Shown here: one piece after another, positions 1 through 12,915 of the stretch
Numbering within the stretch: position 1 is the first letter of the stretch
Layout: the number at the start of each line of letters is the position of its first letter
Origin: Arctopsyche grandis
Taxonomy: Eukaryota > Arthropoda > Insecta > Trichoptera > Hydropsychidae
NCBI RefSeq assembly: GCF_051622035.1
Contig: NC_135360.1
Span: forward strand, 9,290,001-9,354,000
Direction of reading: 5' to 3'
Length of the DNA stretch: 64,000 nt
The notes under the pieces: generated by a model
Database searches by the model: none
Seen by the model: only the letters and a program-made list of their open reading frames with translations
What the model was told of the DNA's origin: nothing
Program-made: the position numbers and the translations under genes

Positions 1-3000
1 TACAATCTCGAATTCTTTGATTTCTGTGATGGTTAGGTTAGGTTGGGTTAGGTTTGGTGAGGTAAGCGAGTTTTGTGAATAACTTACAATCTCGAATTCT
101 TTGATTTCGGTGTTGGTTAGGTTAGGTTGGGTTAGGTTTGGTGAGGTAAGCACGTTTTGTGTATATTTGTGCAATGTCGAATTCTTTAATTTCGGTGTTG
201 GTGAAGTTAGATTGGGTTAGGTTTGGAGAGGTTAGCACGTTTTGTGTATATTTTTGGAATGTCGATTTCTTTGATTGCAGTGTTGGTTAGGTTAGGTTGG
301 GTTAGGTTTGGTGCGGTAAGCGAGTTTTGTGAATACTTTACAATCTCGAATTCTTTGATTTCTGTGATGGTTAGGTTAGGTTGGGTTAAGTTTGATGAGG
401 TAAGCGAGTTTTGTGAATAACTTACAATCTCGAATTCTCTGATTTCGGTGATGGTTAGGTTAGGTTGGGTTAGGTTTGGTAAGGGTAGCACGTTTTGTTT
501 ATATTCTTGTAATGTTGAATTCTATGATTTCGGTGTAGATTAGGTTAGGTTGGGTAAGGTGTCGTGAGGTAAGCACGTTTTGTGTATATTCTTGCAATGT
601 CGAATTCTTTGATTTCGGTGTTGGTTAGGCTAGGATGGATTAGGTTTGGTGTGGTTAGCGAGATTTGTGAATAGCTAACAATCTCGAATTATTTGATTTG
701 GTGATGGTAAAGTAAAGTTGAGTCTGTTTTGATGAGGTAAGCGAGTTTTGTGTTAATCTTACAATCTCGAATTCTTAGATTTCGGTGATGGTTAGGTTAG
801 GTTGGGTTAGGTTTGGTGAGCTTAGTACGTTTTGTGTATATTTTTGCAATGTCGAATTATTTGATTTCGGTGATGGTTACGTTAGGTTGGGTTAGGTTTG
901 ATAAGGTAAGCGAGTTTTGTGAATAACTTACAATCTCGAATTCTCTGATTTCGGTGATGGTTAGGTTAGGTTGGGTTAGGTTTGGTGAGGTTAGCACGTT
1001 TTGTTTATATTCTTGCAATGTTGAATTCTATGATTTCGGTTTGGTTAGGTTAGGTTGGGTTATGTTTGCTGTGGTTAGCGAGATTTGTGAATAACTAACA
1101 ATCTCGAATTGTTTGATTTCGGTGATGGTTAGGTTAGGTTGGGTTTGGTTTGGTGAGCTTAGCACGTTTTGTGAATATTTTTGCAATGTTGAATTCTTTG
1201 ATTTCGGTGTTGGTTAGGTTTGGTGAGGGAAGCGCGTTTTGTGTATATTTTTACAATGTCGAATTCTTTGATTTCGGTGTGGGTTAGGTAAGGTTGGGTT
1301 AGATTTGGTGAGGTAAGCGAGTTTTGTGAATTACTTACAATCTCGAATTCTTTGATTTCGTTGTTGGTTAGGTTAGGTTAGGTTACGTTTGGTGAGCTGA
1401 GCACGATTTGTATATATTTTTGCAATGTTGAATTCTTTGTTTTCGGTGATGGTAAGGTTAGGTTCGGTTTGGTTTGGTGGGCTTAGCACGTTTTGTGTAT
1501 ATTTTTGCAATGTTGAATTCTTTGATTTCGGTGTTGGTTAGGTTTGGTGAGGGAAGCGCGTTTTGTGTATATTTTTACAATGTCGAATTCTTTGATTTCG
1601 GTGTTGGTTAGGCTAGGTTGGGTTCTGTTTGCTGTGGTTAGCGAGATTTGTGAATAACTAACAATCTCGAATTGTTTGATTTCGGTGATGGTTAGGTTAG
1701 ATTGGGTTAGGTTTGGTGAGGTTAGCACGTTTTGTGAATATTTTTGCAATGATGAATTCTTTGATTTCGGTGTTGGTTAGGTTTGGTGAGGGAAGCGCGT
1801 TTTGTGTATATTTTTACAATGTCGAATTCTTTGATTTCGGTGTTGGTTAGGCTAGGTTGGGTTATGTTTGCTGTGGTTAGCGAGATTTGTGAATAACTAA
1901 CAATCTCGAATTGTTTGATTTCGGTGATGGTTAGGTTAGATTGGGTTAGGTTTGGTGAGGTTAGCACGTTTTTTGTATTTTTTTGCAATGTCGAATTCTT
2001 TGATTTCGGTGTTGGTTAGGTTAGATTGGGTTAGGTTTGGTGAGGTGAGCTCGTTTTGTGTATATTTTTGGAATGTCGATTTCTTTGATCTCCGTGTTGG
2101 TAAGGTTAGGTTGGGTTAGGTTTGGTGAGGTTAGCGAGTTTTGTGAATAACTTACAATCTCGAATTCTTTGATTTCGGTGATGGTTAGGTTAGGTTGGGT
2201 GAGATTTGGTGAGGTTAGCGAGTTTTGTGAATAACTTAAAATCTCGAATTCTTTGATTCCGGTGATGGTTAGGTTAGGTTGGATAAGGTTTGGTGCGGTT
2301 AGCACGTTTTGTGTTTATTTTTGCAATGTTGAATTCTTTGATTTTGGTGTTGGTTAGGTTTTGCTGGGTTGGGTTTGGTGAGGAAAGCGCGTTTTGTGTA
2401 TATTTTTGCAATGACGATTTCTTTGATTTCGGTGTTGCTTGGGTTAGTTTGGTTTAGGTTTGGTGAGGTAAGCACGTTTTGTGTATATTCTTGCAATGTT
2501 GAATTCTATGATTTCGGTGTTGGTTAGGTTAGGTTGGGTTAGGTTTTGTAAGGTTAGCACGTTTTGTGTAAATCTTACAATCTCGAATTCATTGATTTCG
2601 GTGATGGTTAGATTAGGTTGGGTAAGGTTTCGTGAGGTTAGCACGTTTTGTGTATATTCTTGCAATGCCGAATTCTTTGATTTCGGTGTTGGTTAGGCTA
2701 GGTTGGGTTAGGCTTGGTGTGGTTAGCGAGATTTGTGAATAACTTACGATCTCGAATTCTTTGATTTCGGTGTTGGTTAGGTTAGGTTGGGTTAGGTTTG
2801 GTGAGTTTAGCGAGTTTTGTGAATAACTTACAATCTCGAATTCTTTGATTTCGTTGTTGGTAAGGTTAGGTTGGTTTAGGTTTAATGAGGTTAGCACGTT
2901 TTGTGTATATTTTTGCAATGTCGAATTTTTTGATTTCGGTGTGGGTTAGGTTAGGTTGGTTTAGGTTTGGTGAGGTAAGCACGTTTTGTGTATATTCTTG

Positions 3001-6000
3001 CAATGTTGAATTCTATGATTTCGGTGTTAGTTAGGTTAGGTTGGGATAGGTTTGGTGAGGTAAGCATCTTTTGTGTATATTTTTGCAATGTCGAATTCTT
3101 TGATTTCGGTGTTGGTTAGGCTAGGTTGGGTTAGGTTTGGTGTGGTTATCGAGATTTGTGAATAACTAACAATCTCGAACTCTTTGATTTCGGTGATGGT
3201 TACGGTAGGTTGGGTTAGGTTTGATGAGGTAAGCGAGTTTTGTGAATAACTTACAATCTAGAATTCTCTGATTTCGGTGATGGTTAGGTTAGGTTGGGTT
3301 AGGTTTGGTGAGGTTAGCACTTTTTGTTTATATTCTTGCACTGTTGAATTCTATGATTTCGGTTTGGTTAGGTTAGGTTGGGTTAGGTTTGGTGAGGTGA
3401 GCGAGTTTAGTGAATAACTTACAATCTGGAATTCTTTGTTTTCGGTGATGGTAAGGTTAGGTTCGGTTAGGTTTAGTGAGGTTAGCACGTTTTGTGTATA
3501 TTTTTGCAATGTCGAATTCTTTGATTTCGGTGTGGGTTAGGTAAGGTTGGGTTAGATTTGGTGAGGTAAGCGAGTTTTGTGAATTACTTACAATCTCGAA
3601 TTCTTTGATTTCGTTGTTGGTTAGGTTAGGTTAGGTTACGTTTGGTGAGCTGAGCACGATTTGTATATATTTTTGCAATGTTGAATTCTTTGATTTCGGT
3701 GATGGTAAGGTTAGGTTCGGTTTGGTTTGGTGGGCTTAGCACGTTTTGTGTATATTTTTGCAATGTTGAATTCTTTAATTTCGGTGTTGGTTAGGTTTGG
3801 TGAGGGAAGCGCGTTTTGTGTATATTTTTACAATGTCGAATTCTTTGATTTCGGTGTTGGTTAGGCTAGGTTGGGTTATGTTTGCTGTGGTTAGCGAGAT
3901 TTGTGAATAACTAACAATCTCGAATTGTTTGATTTCGGTGATGGTTGGGTTAGGTTGGGTTTGGTTTGGTGAGCTTAGCACGTTTTGTGAATATTTTTGC
4001 AATGTTGAATTCTTTGATTTCGGTGTTGGTTAGGTTTGGTGAGGGAAGCGCGTTTTGTGTATATTTTTACAATGTCGAATTCTTTGATTTCGGTGTTGGT
4101 TAGGCTAGGTTGGGTTATGTTTGCTGTGGTTAGCGAGATTTGTGAATAACTAACAATCTCGAATTGTTTGATTTCGGTGATGGTTAGGTTAGATTGGGTT
4201 AGGTTTGGTGAGGTTAGCACGTTTTGTGTATTTTTTTGCAATGTCGAATTCTTTGATTTCGGTGTTGGTTAGGTTAGATTGGGTTAGGTTTGGTGAGGTT
4301 AGCTCGTTTTGTGTATATTTTTGGAATGTCGATTTCTTTGATCTCCGTGTTGGTAAGGTTAGGTTGGGTTAGGTTTGGTGAGGTTAGCGAGTTTTGTGAA
4401 TAACTTACAATCTCGAATTCTTTGATTTCGGTGATGGTAAGGTTAGGTTGGGTTAGGTTTAGTGAGGTAAGCACGTTTTGTGTATATTTTTGCAATGTCG
4501 AATTCTTTGATTTCGGTGTGGGTTAGGTAAGGTTGGGTTAGATTTGGTGAGGTAAGCGAGTTTTGTGAATTACTTACAATCTCGAATTCTTTGATTTCGT
4601 TGTTGGTTAGGTTAGGTTAGGTTACGTTTGGTGAGCTGAGCACGATTTGTATATATTTTTGCAATGTTGAATTCTTTGTTTTCGGTGATGGTAAGGTTAG
4701 GTTCGGTTTGGTTTGGTGGGCTTAGCACGTTTTGTGTATATTTTTGCAATGTTGAATTCTTTGATTTCGGTGTTGGTTAGGTTTGGTGAGGGAAGCGCGT
4801 TTTGTGTATATTTTTACAATGTCGAATTCTTTGATTTCGGTGTTGGTTAGGCTAGGTTGGGTTCTGTTTGCTGTGGTTAGCGAGATTTGTGAATAACTAA
4901 CAATCTCGAATTGTTTGATTTCGGTGATGGTTAGGTTAGATTGGGTTAGGTTTGGTGAGGTTAGCACGTTTTGTGAATATTTTTGCAATGATGAATTCTT
5001 TGATTTCGGTGTTGGTTAGGTTTGGTGAGAGAAGCGCGTTTTGTGTATATTTTTACAATGTCGAATTCTTTGATTTCGGTGTTGGTTAGGCTAGGTTGGG
5101 TTATGTTTGCTGTGGTTAGCGAGATTTGTGAATAACTAACAATCTCGAATTGTTTGATTTCGGTGATGGTTAGGTTAGATTGGGTTAGGTTTGGTGAGGT
5201 TAGCACGTTTTGTGTATTTTTTTGCAATGTCGAATTCTTTGATTTCGGTGTTGGTTAGGTTAGATTGGGTTAGGTTTGGTGAGGTTAGCTCGTTTTGTGT
5301 ATATTTTTGGAATGTCGATTTCTTTGATCTCCGTGTTGGTAAGGTTAGGTTGGGTTAGGTTTGGTGAGGTTAGCGAGTTTTGTGAATAACTTACAATCTC
5401 GAATTCTTTGATTTCGGTGATGGTTAGGTTAGGTTGGGTGAGATTTGGTGAGGTTAGCGAGTTTTGTGAATAACTTAAAATCTCGAATTCTTTGATTCCG
5501 GTGATGGTTAGGTTAGGTTGGATAAGGTTTGGTGCGGTTAGCACGTTTTGTGTTTATTTTTGCAATGTTGAATTCTTTGATTTTGGTGTTGGTTAGGTTT
5601 GGTGAGGTTGGCAAGTTTTGTGCATATTTTTGCAATGTCGAATTCTTTGATTTCGGTGTTGGTTAGGTTTGGTGAGGGAAGCGCGTTTTGTGTATATTTT
5701 TACAATGTCGAATTCTTTGATTTCGGTGTTGGTTAGGCTAGGTTGGGTTAGGTTTGGTGAGGTTAGCGAGTTTTGTGAATAACTTACAATCTCGAATTCT
5801 CTGATTTTGGTGATGGTTAGGTTAGGTTGGGTTGGGTTTGGTGAGGGTAGCACGTTTTGTTTATATTCTTGTAATGTTGAATTCTATGATTTCGGTGAAG
5901 GTTAGGTTAGGTTGGGTAAGGTGTCGTGAAGTAAGCACGTTTTGTGTATATTCTTGCAATGTCGAATTCTTTGATTTCGGTGTTGGTTAGGCTAGGATGG

Positions 6001-9000
6001 ATTAGGTTTGGTGTGGTTAGCGAGATTTGTGAATAGCTAACAATCTCGAATTATTTGATTTCGGTGATGGTAAAGTAAAGTTGAGTCTGTTTTGATGAGG
6101 TAAGCGAGTTTTGTGTAAATCTTACAATCTCGAATTCTTAGATTTCGGTGATGGTTAGGTTAGGTTGGGTTAGGTTTGGTGAGCTTAGTACGTTTTGTGT
6201 ATATTTTTGCAATGTCGAATTATTTGATTTCGGTGATGGTTACGTTAGGTTGGGTTAGGTTTGATAAGGTAAGCGAGTTTTGTGAATAACTTTCAATCTC
6301 GAATTCTTTGATTTCGGTGATGGTTAGGTTAGGTTGGGTTAGGTTTGTTGAGGTTAGCACGTTTTGTTTATATTCTTGCAATGTTGAATTCTATGATTTC
6401 GGTTTGGTTAGGTTAGGTTGGGTTAGGTTTGGTGAGGTGAGCGAGTTTTGTGAATAACTTACAATCTGGAATTCTTTGATTTCGGTGATGGTTAGGTTAG
6501 ATTGGGTTAGGTTTGGTGAGGTTAGCACGTTTTGTGTATTTTTTTGCAATGTCGAATTCTTTGATTTCGGTGTTGGTTAGGTTAGATTGGGTTAGGTTTG
6601 GTGAGGTTAGCTCGTTTTGTGTATATTTTTGGAATGTCGATTTCTTTGATCTCCGTGTTGGTAAGGTTAGGTTGGGTTAGGTTTGGTGAGGTTAGCGAGT
6701 TTTGTGAATAACTTACAATCTCGAATTCTTTGATTTCGGTGATGGTTAGGTTAGGTTGGGTGAGATTTGGTGAGGTTAGCGAGTTTTGTGAATAACTTAA
6801 AATCTCGAATTCTTTGATTCCGGTGATGGTTAGGTTAGGTTGGATCAGGTTTGGTGCGGTTAGCACGTTTTGTGTTTATTTTTGCAATGTTGAATTCTTT
6901 GATTTTGGTGTTGGTTAGGTTTGGTGAGGTTGGCAAGTTTTGTGCATATTTTTGCAATGTCGAATTCTTTGATTTCGGTGTTGGTTAGGTTTGGTGAGGG
7001 AAGCGCGTTTTGTGTATATTTTTACAATGTCGAATTCTTTGATTTCGGTGTTGGTTAGGCTAGGTTGGGTTAGGTTTGGTGAGGTTAGCGAGTTTTGTGA
7101 ATAACTTACAATCTCGAATTCTCTGATTTTGGTGATGGTTAGGTTAGGTTGGGTTGGGTTTGGTGAGGGTAGCACGTTTTGTTTATATTCTTGTAATGTT
7201 GAATTCTATGATTTCGGTGTAGGTTAGGTTAGGTTGGGTTAGGTTTGGTGAGGTGAGCGAGTTTTGTGAATAACTTACAATCTGGAATTCTTTGTTTTCG
7301 GTGATGGTAAGGTTAGGTTAGGTTAGGTTTAGTGAGGTTAGCACGTTTTGTGTATATTTTTGCAATGTCGAATTCTTTGATTTCGGTGTGGGTTAGGTAA
7401 GGTTGGGTTAGATTTGGTGAGGTAAGCGAGTTTTGTGAATTACTTACAATCTCGAATTCTTTGATTTCGTTGTTGGTTAGGTTAGGTTAGGTTACGTTTG
7501 GTGAGCTGAGCACGATTTGTATATATTTTTGCAATGTTGAATTCTTTGATTTCGGTGATGGTAAGGTTAGGTTCGGTTTGGTTTGGTGGGCTTAGCACGT
7601 TTTGTGTATATTTTTGCAATGTTGAATTCTTTGATTTCGGTGTTGGTTAGGTTTGGTGAGAGAAGCGCGTTTTGTGTATATTTTTACAATGTCGAATTCT
7701 TTGATTTCGGTGTTGGTTAGGCTAGGTTGGGTTATGTTTGCTGTGGTTAGCGAGATTTGTGAATAACTAACAATCTCGAATTGTTTTATTTCGGTGATGG
7801 TTAGGTTAGGTTGGGTTTGGTTTGGTGAGCTTAGCACGTTTTGTGAATATTTTTGCAATGTTGAATTCTTTGATTTCGGTGTTGGTTAGGTTTGGTGAGG
7901 GAAGCGCGTTTTGTGTATATTTTTACAATGTCGAATTCTTTGATTTCGGTGTTGGTTAGGCTAGGTTGGGTTATGTTTGCTGTGATTAGCGAGATTTGTG
8001 AATAACTAACAATCTCGAATTGTTTGATTTCGGTGATGGTTAGGTTAAATTGGGTTAGGTTTGGTGAGGTTAGCACGTTTTGTGTATTTTTTTGCAATGT
8101 CGAATTCTTTGATTTCGGTGTTGGTTAGGTTAGATTGGGTTAGGTTTGGTGAGGTTAGCTCGTTTTGTGTATATTTTTGGAATGTCGATTTCTTTGATCT
8201 CCGTGTTGGTAAGGTTAGGTTGGGTTAGGTTTGGTGAGGTTAGCGAGTTTTGTGAATAACTTACAATCTCGAATTCTTTGATTTCGGTGATGGTTAGGAT
8301 AGGTTGGGTTAGGTTTGGTGAGGTTAGCGAGTATTGTGAATAACTTACAATCTCGAATTCTTTGATTCCGGTGATGGTTAGGTTAGGTTGGATAAGGTTT
8401 GGTGCGGTTAGCACGTTTTGTGTATATTTTTGCAATGTTGAATTCTTTGATTTTGGTGTTGGTTAGGTTTGGTGAGGTTGGCACGTTTTGTGCATATTTT
8501 TGCAATGTCGAATTCTTTGATTTCGGTCATGGTTAGGTTATGTTGGGTTAGGTTTCGTGAGGTAAGCAAGTTTTGTGTCTTATCTTCAATCTCGAATTAT
8601 TTGATTTCGGTGATGGTAAGGTTAGGTGGGTTTAGTTTGGTGAGCTTAGCGAGTTTTGTGTTAATCTTACAATCCCGAATTCTTTGATTTCGGTGATGGT
8701 TAGGTTAGGTTGGGTTAGGTTTGGTGAGGTAAGCACGTTTTGTGTATATTTTTGCAATGTCAAATTCTTTGATTTTGGTGATGGTCAGGTTAGGTTGGGT
8801 TAGGTTTGGTGAGGTTAGCACGTTTTGTGTATATTTTTGGAATGTCGATTTCTTTGATTTTGGTGTTGGTTAGGTTAGGTTGGGTCAGGTTTGGTGAGGT
8901 TAGCGAGTTTTGTGAATAACTTACAATCTCGAATTCTTTGATTTCTGTGATGGTTAGTTTAGGTTGGGTTAGGTTCGGTGAGGTTAGCACGTTTTGTGTA

Positions 9001-10495
9001 TATTTTTGCAATCTCGAATTCTTTGATTTTGGTGATGGTTAGGTTAGGTTGGGTTAGGTTTGGGGAGGTAAGCACATTTTGTGTATATTTTTGCAATGTT
9101 GAATTCTTTGATTTCGGTGATGGTTAGGTTAGGTTGGGTTAGGTTTGGTGAGGTAAGCACATTTTGTGTATATTTTTGCAATGTCGAATTCTTTGATTTC
9201 GGTGTTGGTGAGGTTAGATTGGGTTAGGTTTGGAGAGGTAAGCGAGTTTTGTGAATAACTTACAATCTCGAATTCTTTGATTTCGGTGATGGTTAGGTTA
9301 GGTTGGGTTAGGTTTGGTGAGGTAAGCACGTTTTGTGTATATTTTTGCAATGTCAAATTCTTTGATTTTGGTGTTGGTTAGGTTAGGTTGGGTTAGGTTT
9401 GGTGAGGTTAGCGAGTTTTGTGAATAACTTACAATCTCGAATTCTTTGATTTCGGTGATGTTTAGGTTAGGTTGGGTTAGGTTTGGTGAGGTAAGCACGT
9501 TTTTTGTATATTTTTGCAATGTCGAATTCTTTGATTTCGGTGATGGTTAGGTTATGTTGGGTTAGGTTTGGTGAGGTAAGCACGTTTTGTGTATATTTTT
9601 GCAATGTCGAATTCTTTGATTTCGGTGTTGGTTAGGTTAGGTTGGGTTAGGTTTGGTGAGGTAAGCACGTTTTGTGTATATTTTTGCAATGTCGAATTCT
9701 TTGATTTTGGTGTTGGTTAGGTTAGGTTGGGTTAGGTTTGGTGAGGTTAGCGAGTTTTGTGAATAACTTACAATCTCGAATTCTTTGATTTCGGTGATGT
9801 TTAGGTTAGGTTGGGTTAGGTTTGGTGAGGTAAGCACGTTTTTTGTATATTTTTGCAATGTCGAATTCTTTGATTTCGGTGATGGTTAGGTTAGGTTGGG
9901 TTAGGTTTGGTGAGGTAAGCACGTTTTGTGTATATTTTTGCAATGTCGAATTCTTTGATTTCGGTGTTGGTTAGGTTAGGTTGGGTTAGGTTTGGTGAGG
10001 TAAGCACGTTTTGTGTATATTTTTGCAATGTCGAATTCTTTGATTTTGGTGTTGGTTAGGTTAGGTTGGGTTAGGTTTGGTGAGGTTAGCGAGTTTTGTG
10101 AATAACTTACAATCTCGAGTTCTTTGATTTCGGTGATGGTTAGGTTAGGTTGGGTAAGGTTTGGTGAGGTAAGCACGTTTTGTGTATATTTTTGCAATGT
10201 CAAATTCTTTGATTTCGGTGTTGGTGAAGTTAGATTGGGTTAGGTTTGGAGAGGTTAGCACGTTTTGTGTATATTTTTAGAATGTCGATTTCTTTGATTG
10301 CGGTGTTGGTTAGGTTAGGTTGGGTTAAGTTTGGTGCGGTAAGCGAGTTTTGTGAATAACTTACAATCTCGAATTCTTTGATTTCGGTGATGATTAGGTT
10401 AGGTTGGGTTAGGTTTGATGAGGTTAGCGAGTTTTGTGTAAATCTTACAATCTCGAAGTCTTATATTTCGTTAATGGTTAGGTTAGGTTGGACCG
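1..10495. repeat. 84-85-bp satellite array with TTAGG-like half-units
   Basis: The whole stretch is a tandem array of units 84-85 bp long (successive TACAATCTCG/TGCAATGTCG landmarks at 1, 85 and 170). Each unit has a G/T-rich half, built from GGTTAGGTTAGGTTGGGTTAGG-like runs ending in TTTGGTGAGGT, and an AT-richer linker around CGAATTCTTTGATTTCGG. Two linker types occur, one with GAATAACTTACAATCTCG and one with GTATATTTTTGCAATGTCG. TTAGG is the canonical insect telomere repeat, so the G-rich half resembles degenerate telomeric DNA, but perfect (TTAGG)n is absent and a subtelomeric position is only inference. Because 84 is a multiple of 3, long open frames run through the array with a 28-residue period; they are by-products. 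The array runs off the left edge and ends sharply near GGTTGGACCG. Confidence 0.95.
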
Positions 10496-10630
10496 AATAA
10501 TAACTTACCGGACAAATAATTAAAATACTGACCATCTATACATATTGCAATACTTCATAAAATTATTTACAAGTTAACAAGTATACAAATCAGTCAGTTT
10601 ATTGAGTAAATACATGTAGTGATAAATTAA

Positions 10631-10812
10631 GAATATTCTCGATAATTGCGAGATTCTAATAAATGATTTCTCGAGATACGAGAATCTCGAATTTTCGTAA
10701 TAAAATATTCTCGAGAAATGAGAATCTCGAAATTTTACAATAAAATATTCTCAAGAAACGAGAATCAAAATTTCTCGAGAATTCTCGAGAAATCTTGAGA
10801 CGAGATTTCTCG
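10631..10812. repeat. ~50-bp tandem repeat rich in CTCGAGA palindromes
   Basis: About three to four imperfect copies of a ~50-bp unit of the form TTCTCGAGAAACGAGAATCTCG followed by AATTTT(A/C)GTAATAAAATA. Each unit contains self-complementary TTCTCGAGAA-type stretches, so the tract can fold into several small hairpins. It lies just beyond the satellite edge. No gene is seen here. Confidence 0.75.
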
Positions 10813-12138
10813 ATCACAACCTCTATTTCCACCCAACCAACCAATAATCAACCAACCAACCAATGTTACAAACAAAGTATCTTTCGAAATTGTATATTGA
10901 ATTGGTGATTCTCATATTTGTATGAATTGAATAGAATTAAATTATTGCTTGGAGACGAAGTAAGACTTAATATTGTCTACCAAAATACACAATTTTGACT
11001 TTTGACACTGAACATAAAGTGATTAAAATTGATAAACAAATTTTGTTACTCAAATCTTATTCCAATATATTTTATAATTCCAATCCCAATTAAAAAGTAA
11101 AAACAAATTATTTAACACAAAGATACTTAAAGTTTCTTCAAAACTTATTCGAAATCTAATATATAATTTCGTAAGAAACTTTGTATGTATGTATAAATAC
11201 TGAGCTGAAATATAAATACGGAGCTGAAATATAAATACGGAGCTGAAATAACCTTCCAATCCCGGAAGGTTATTTCCGCTTCGGGATTGCGGTGCTGGGA
11301 ATTTTCGATCCCGGGATCAAATCAAATGTATAAGAAAAAAAAATGTTCAATTCCATATTTTCATATTTCAAAAGCGTTCAATAGCATTATACAAACTATT
11401 TTGATGTTTCGCGCAAAAAGTACTACCATGTTGGCGAAAGCGTTCTTGTTTCGAGAACTTGGATTGGAAGCCCTAGTATGTAAGGCTTAATGTATGTATG
11501 TATGTAAGATGGGTGGTAGAATCCGTGACGTAAAATTTAATAAAAAAACAATGAATATTCAAATAAATTTCAATAAAATAATACTGTTCAAATAAATTTA
11601 ATACAATGTTTACTATTAGATTAGACATGTTTAAGCGGTTTATATTACAAATACCGAGCGGAGCTGGGTAAAACCATTAGTTATTTAGAATTCAATATCT
11701 TATTTCCATGTAGGGGAAGAACCATAGTGCTTGGCCGGTACTAACAACTTGGTTAATCCTAAATTTAAAAACAAACCCTATAACATTGATGAGAAACTTG
11801 TTTATCCACAAATCAACCTCAGATTACAATTATCTACAGATATACATATGTACATAAATATATATATGAAAAAAAACCAAAATACGTATGTGACAAAAAA
11901 AACTGGTTATTATTTAAATTTATTAGTCATTTGTTTTCAATACCTACAATAGAGTGATTTTATATGTTGCATATACAAAATCCTTAGTTTTAGTACGAGT
12001 CCTACTTTCATCTTTTCTCCAGATCTATGTAAGAAAATACAATAATTTAATATTAAAATATTATAACACTTCCTTGGTTCTCCATTTCAAAATGCATAGT
12101 ACAGATATATGTATGCATTTTACTTGTATTTACATATA
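10813..12138. other. Non-coding spacer
   Basis: AT-rich sequence without a supported gene. It includes a short tandem repeat (11193-11250), a copy of a dispersed TTTTGACTTTTGACACTG motif near 10994 that recurs near the serpin loci, and simple (TATG)n runs around 11490. The small open frames here have no recognisable domain. Confidence 0.6.
11193..11250. repeat. 19-bp tandem repeat, three copies
   Basis: The unit GAGCTGAAATATAAATACG is repeated about three times. It is followed at once by a short inverted repeat, AACCTTCC-AATC-CCGGAAGGTT. Function unknown. Confidence 0.8.
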
Positions 12139-12684
12139 TGTTACAACGAATCCATGAAATTGTCTATTACACGCATTCGGCAAGAGAATTGCCGAATGCG
12201 TCAAAAATCCGTCGTCCAGTTCACGCATTCGGCAAAATCTTTTAGACAGATATAGGCAGTACTTTAACATTAAATAAATACTTTAAATTTGGTGCATTTC
12301 ACAGGAGTAGTTAAAGTGTAAAGAATTAATGATAAAAAAAACAATGGCCACTAGAAATAATGTACCATCAATTATAATTGAAATGCATATAGCTTGTGGG
12401 TATAAAGGGGAAAAGAAAACCTAAAACAAAATTCCAGAACACTGCAAATATACTGATTGTTATTGTGAAAATGTTTATTGAACAGTGTGTGAGGTCCACG
12501 GAGAAAGAAGAGCTCCCAAGCTATGTGGCCTTTTACAGTATCAGTCTTTAACTAAAGAGGACAAATACTTGGTGGATTTCCAAAGTTTAACTATGCGTGA
12601 CCTGGGCGACGTGCTTGCATTTTTCACGCATTCGGCAATTCTCTTGCCGAATGCGTATAATAGACAATTTCACGGATTCGGCGT
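12139..12684. mobile_element. Non-autonomous TIR element with hairpin-forming ends
   Basis: The two ends are inverted copies of about 55 bp. The left end reads GAATCCATGAAATTGTCTAT and onward; the reverse complement of the right end reads GAATCCGTGAAATTGTCTAT. Each end contains a perfect internal hairpin, CGCATTCGGCAA-GAGAA-TTGCCGAATGCG (12172-12200 and 12628-12656), and a further CGCATTCGGCA copy lies at 12223. A likely 8-bp target duplication TACATATA flanks the element (12131-12138 and 12685-12692), though it is low in complexity. The interior has no recognisable transposase; a 72-codon frame beginning near 12485 matches nothing I know. The superfamily is not determined. Confidence 0.75.
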
Positions 12685-12915
12685 TACATATACATACATG
12701 TAGATATGTTTGAATATATAATTATAAATTAATTTACACGTTAATTATTAGTTATAATTTAATAATTATACCAGAAATTAAATTATATCATACATTAAAA
12801 GTCTCATTTTGTATAATATAAATATTTACTAGACCAAACAAAAATGAAGTAGTAATATAAAAATCTGCGTGTATAAAAAATTAGCGCTTTTACATTGGAA
12901 AATGGAAATATTTTA

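Noticed and set aside
207-10203. Dozens of 60-100-codon frames with repeating SPNLTQPNLTITEIKEF-type sequence
   Set aside because: They arise because the satellite unit is 84 bp (28 codons). They have no consistent start, no conservation beyond the DNA repeat and no promoter, so they are not called as genes.
1-10495. Array as a CRISPR or true telomere
   Set aside because: There are no unique spacers between the repeats, and the host is a eukaryote. Perfect (TTAGG)n runs are absent, so it is not called telomeric.
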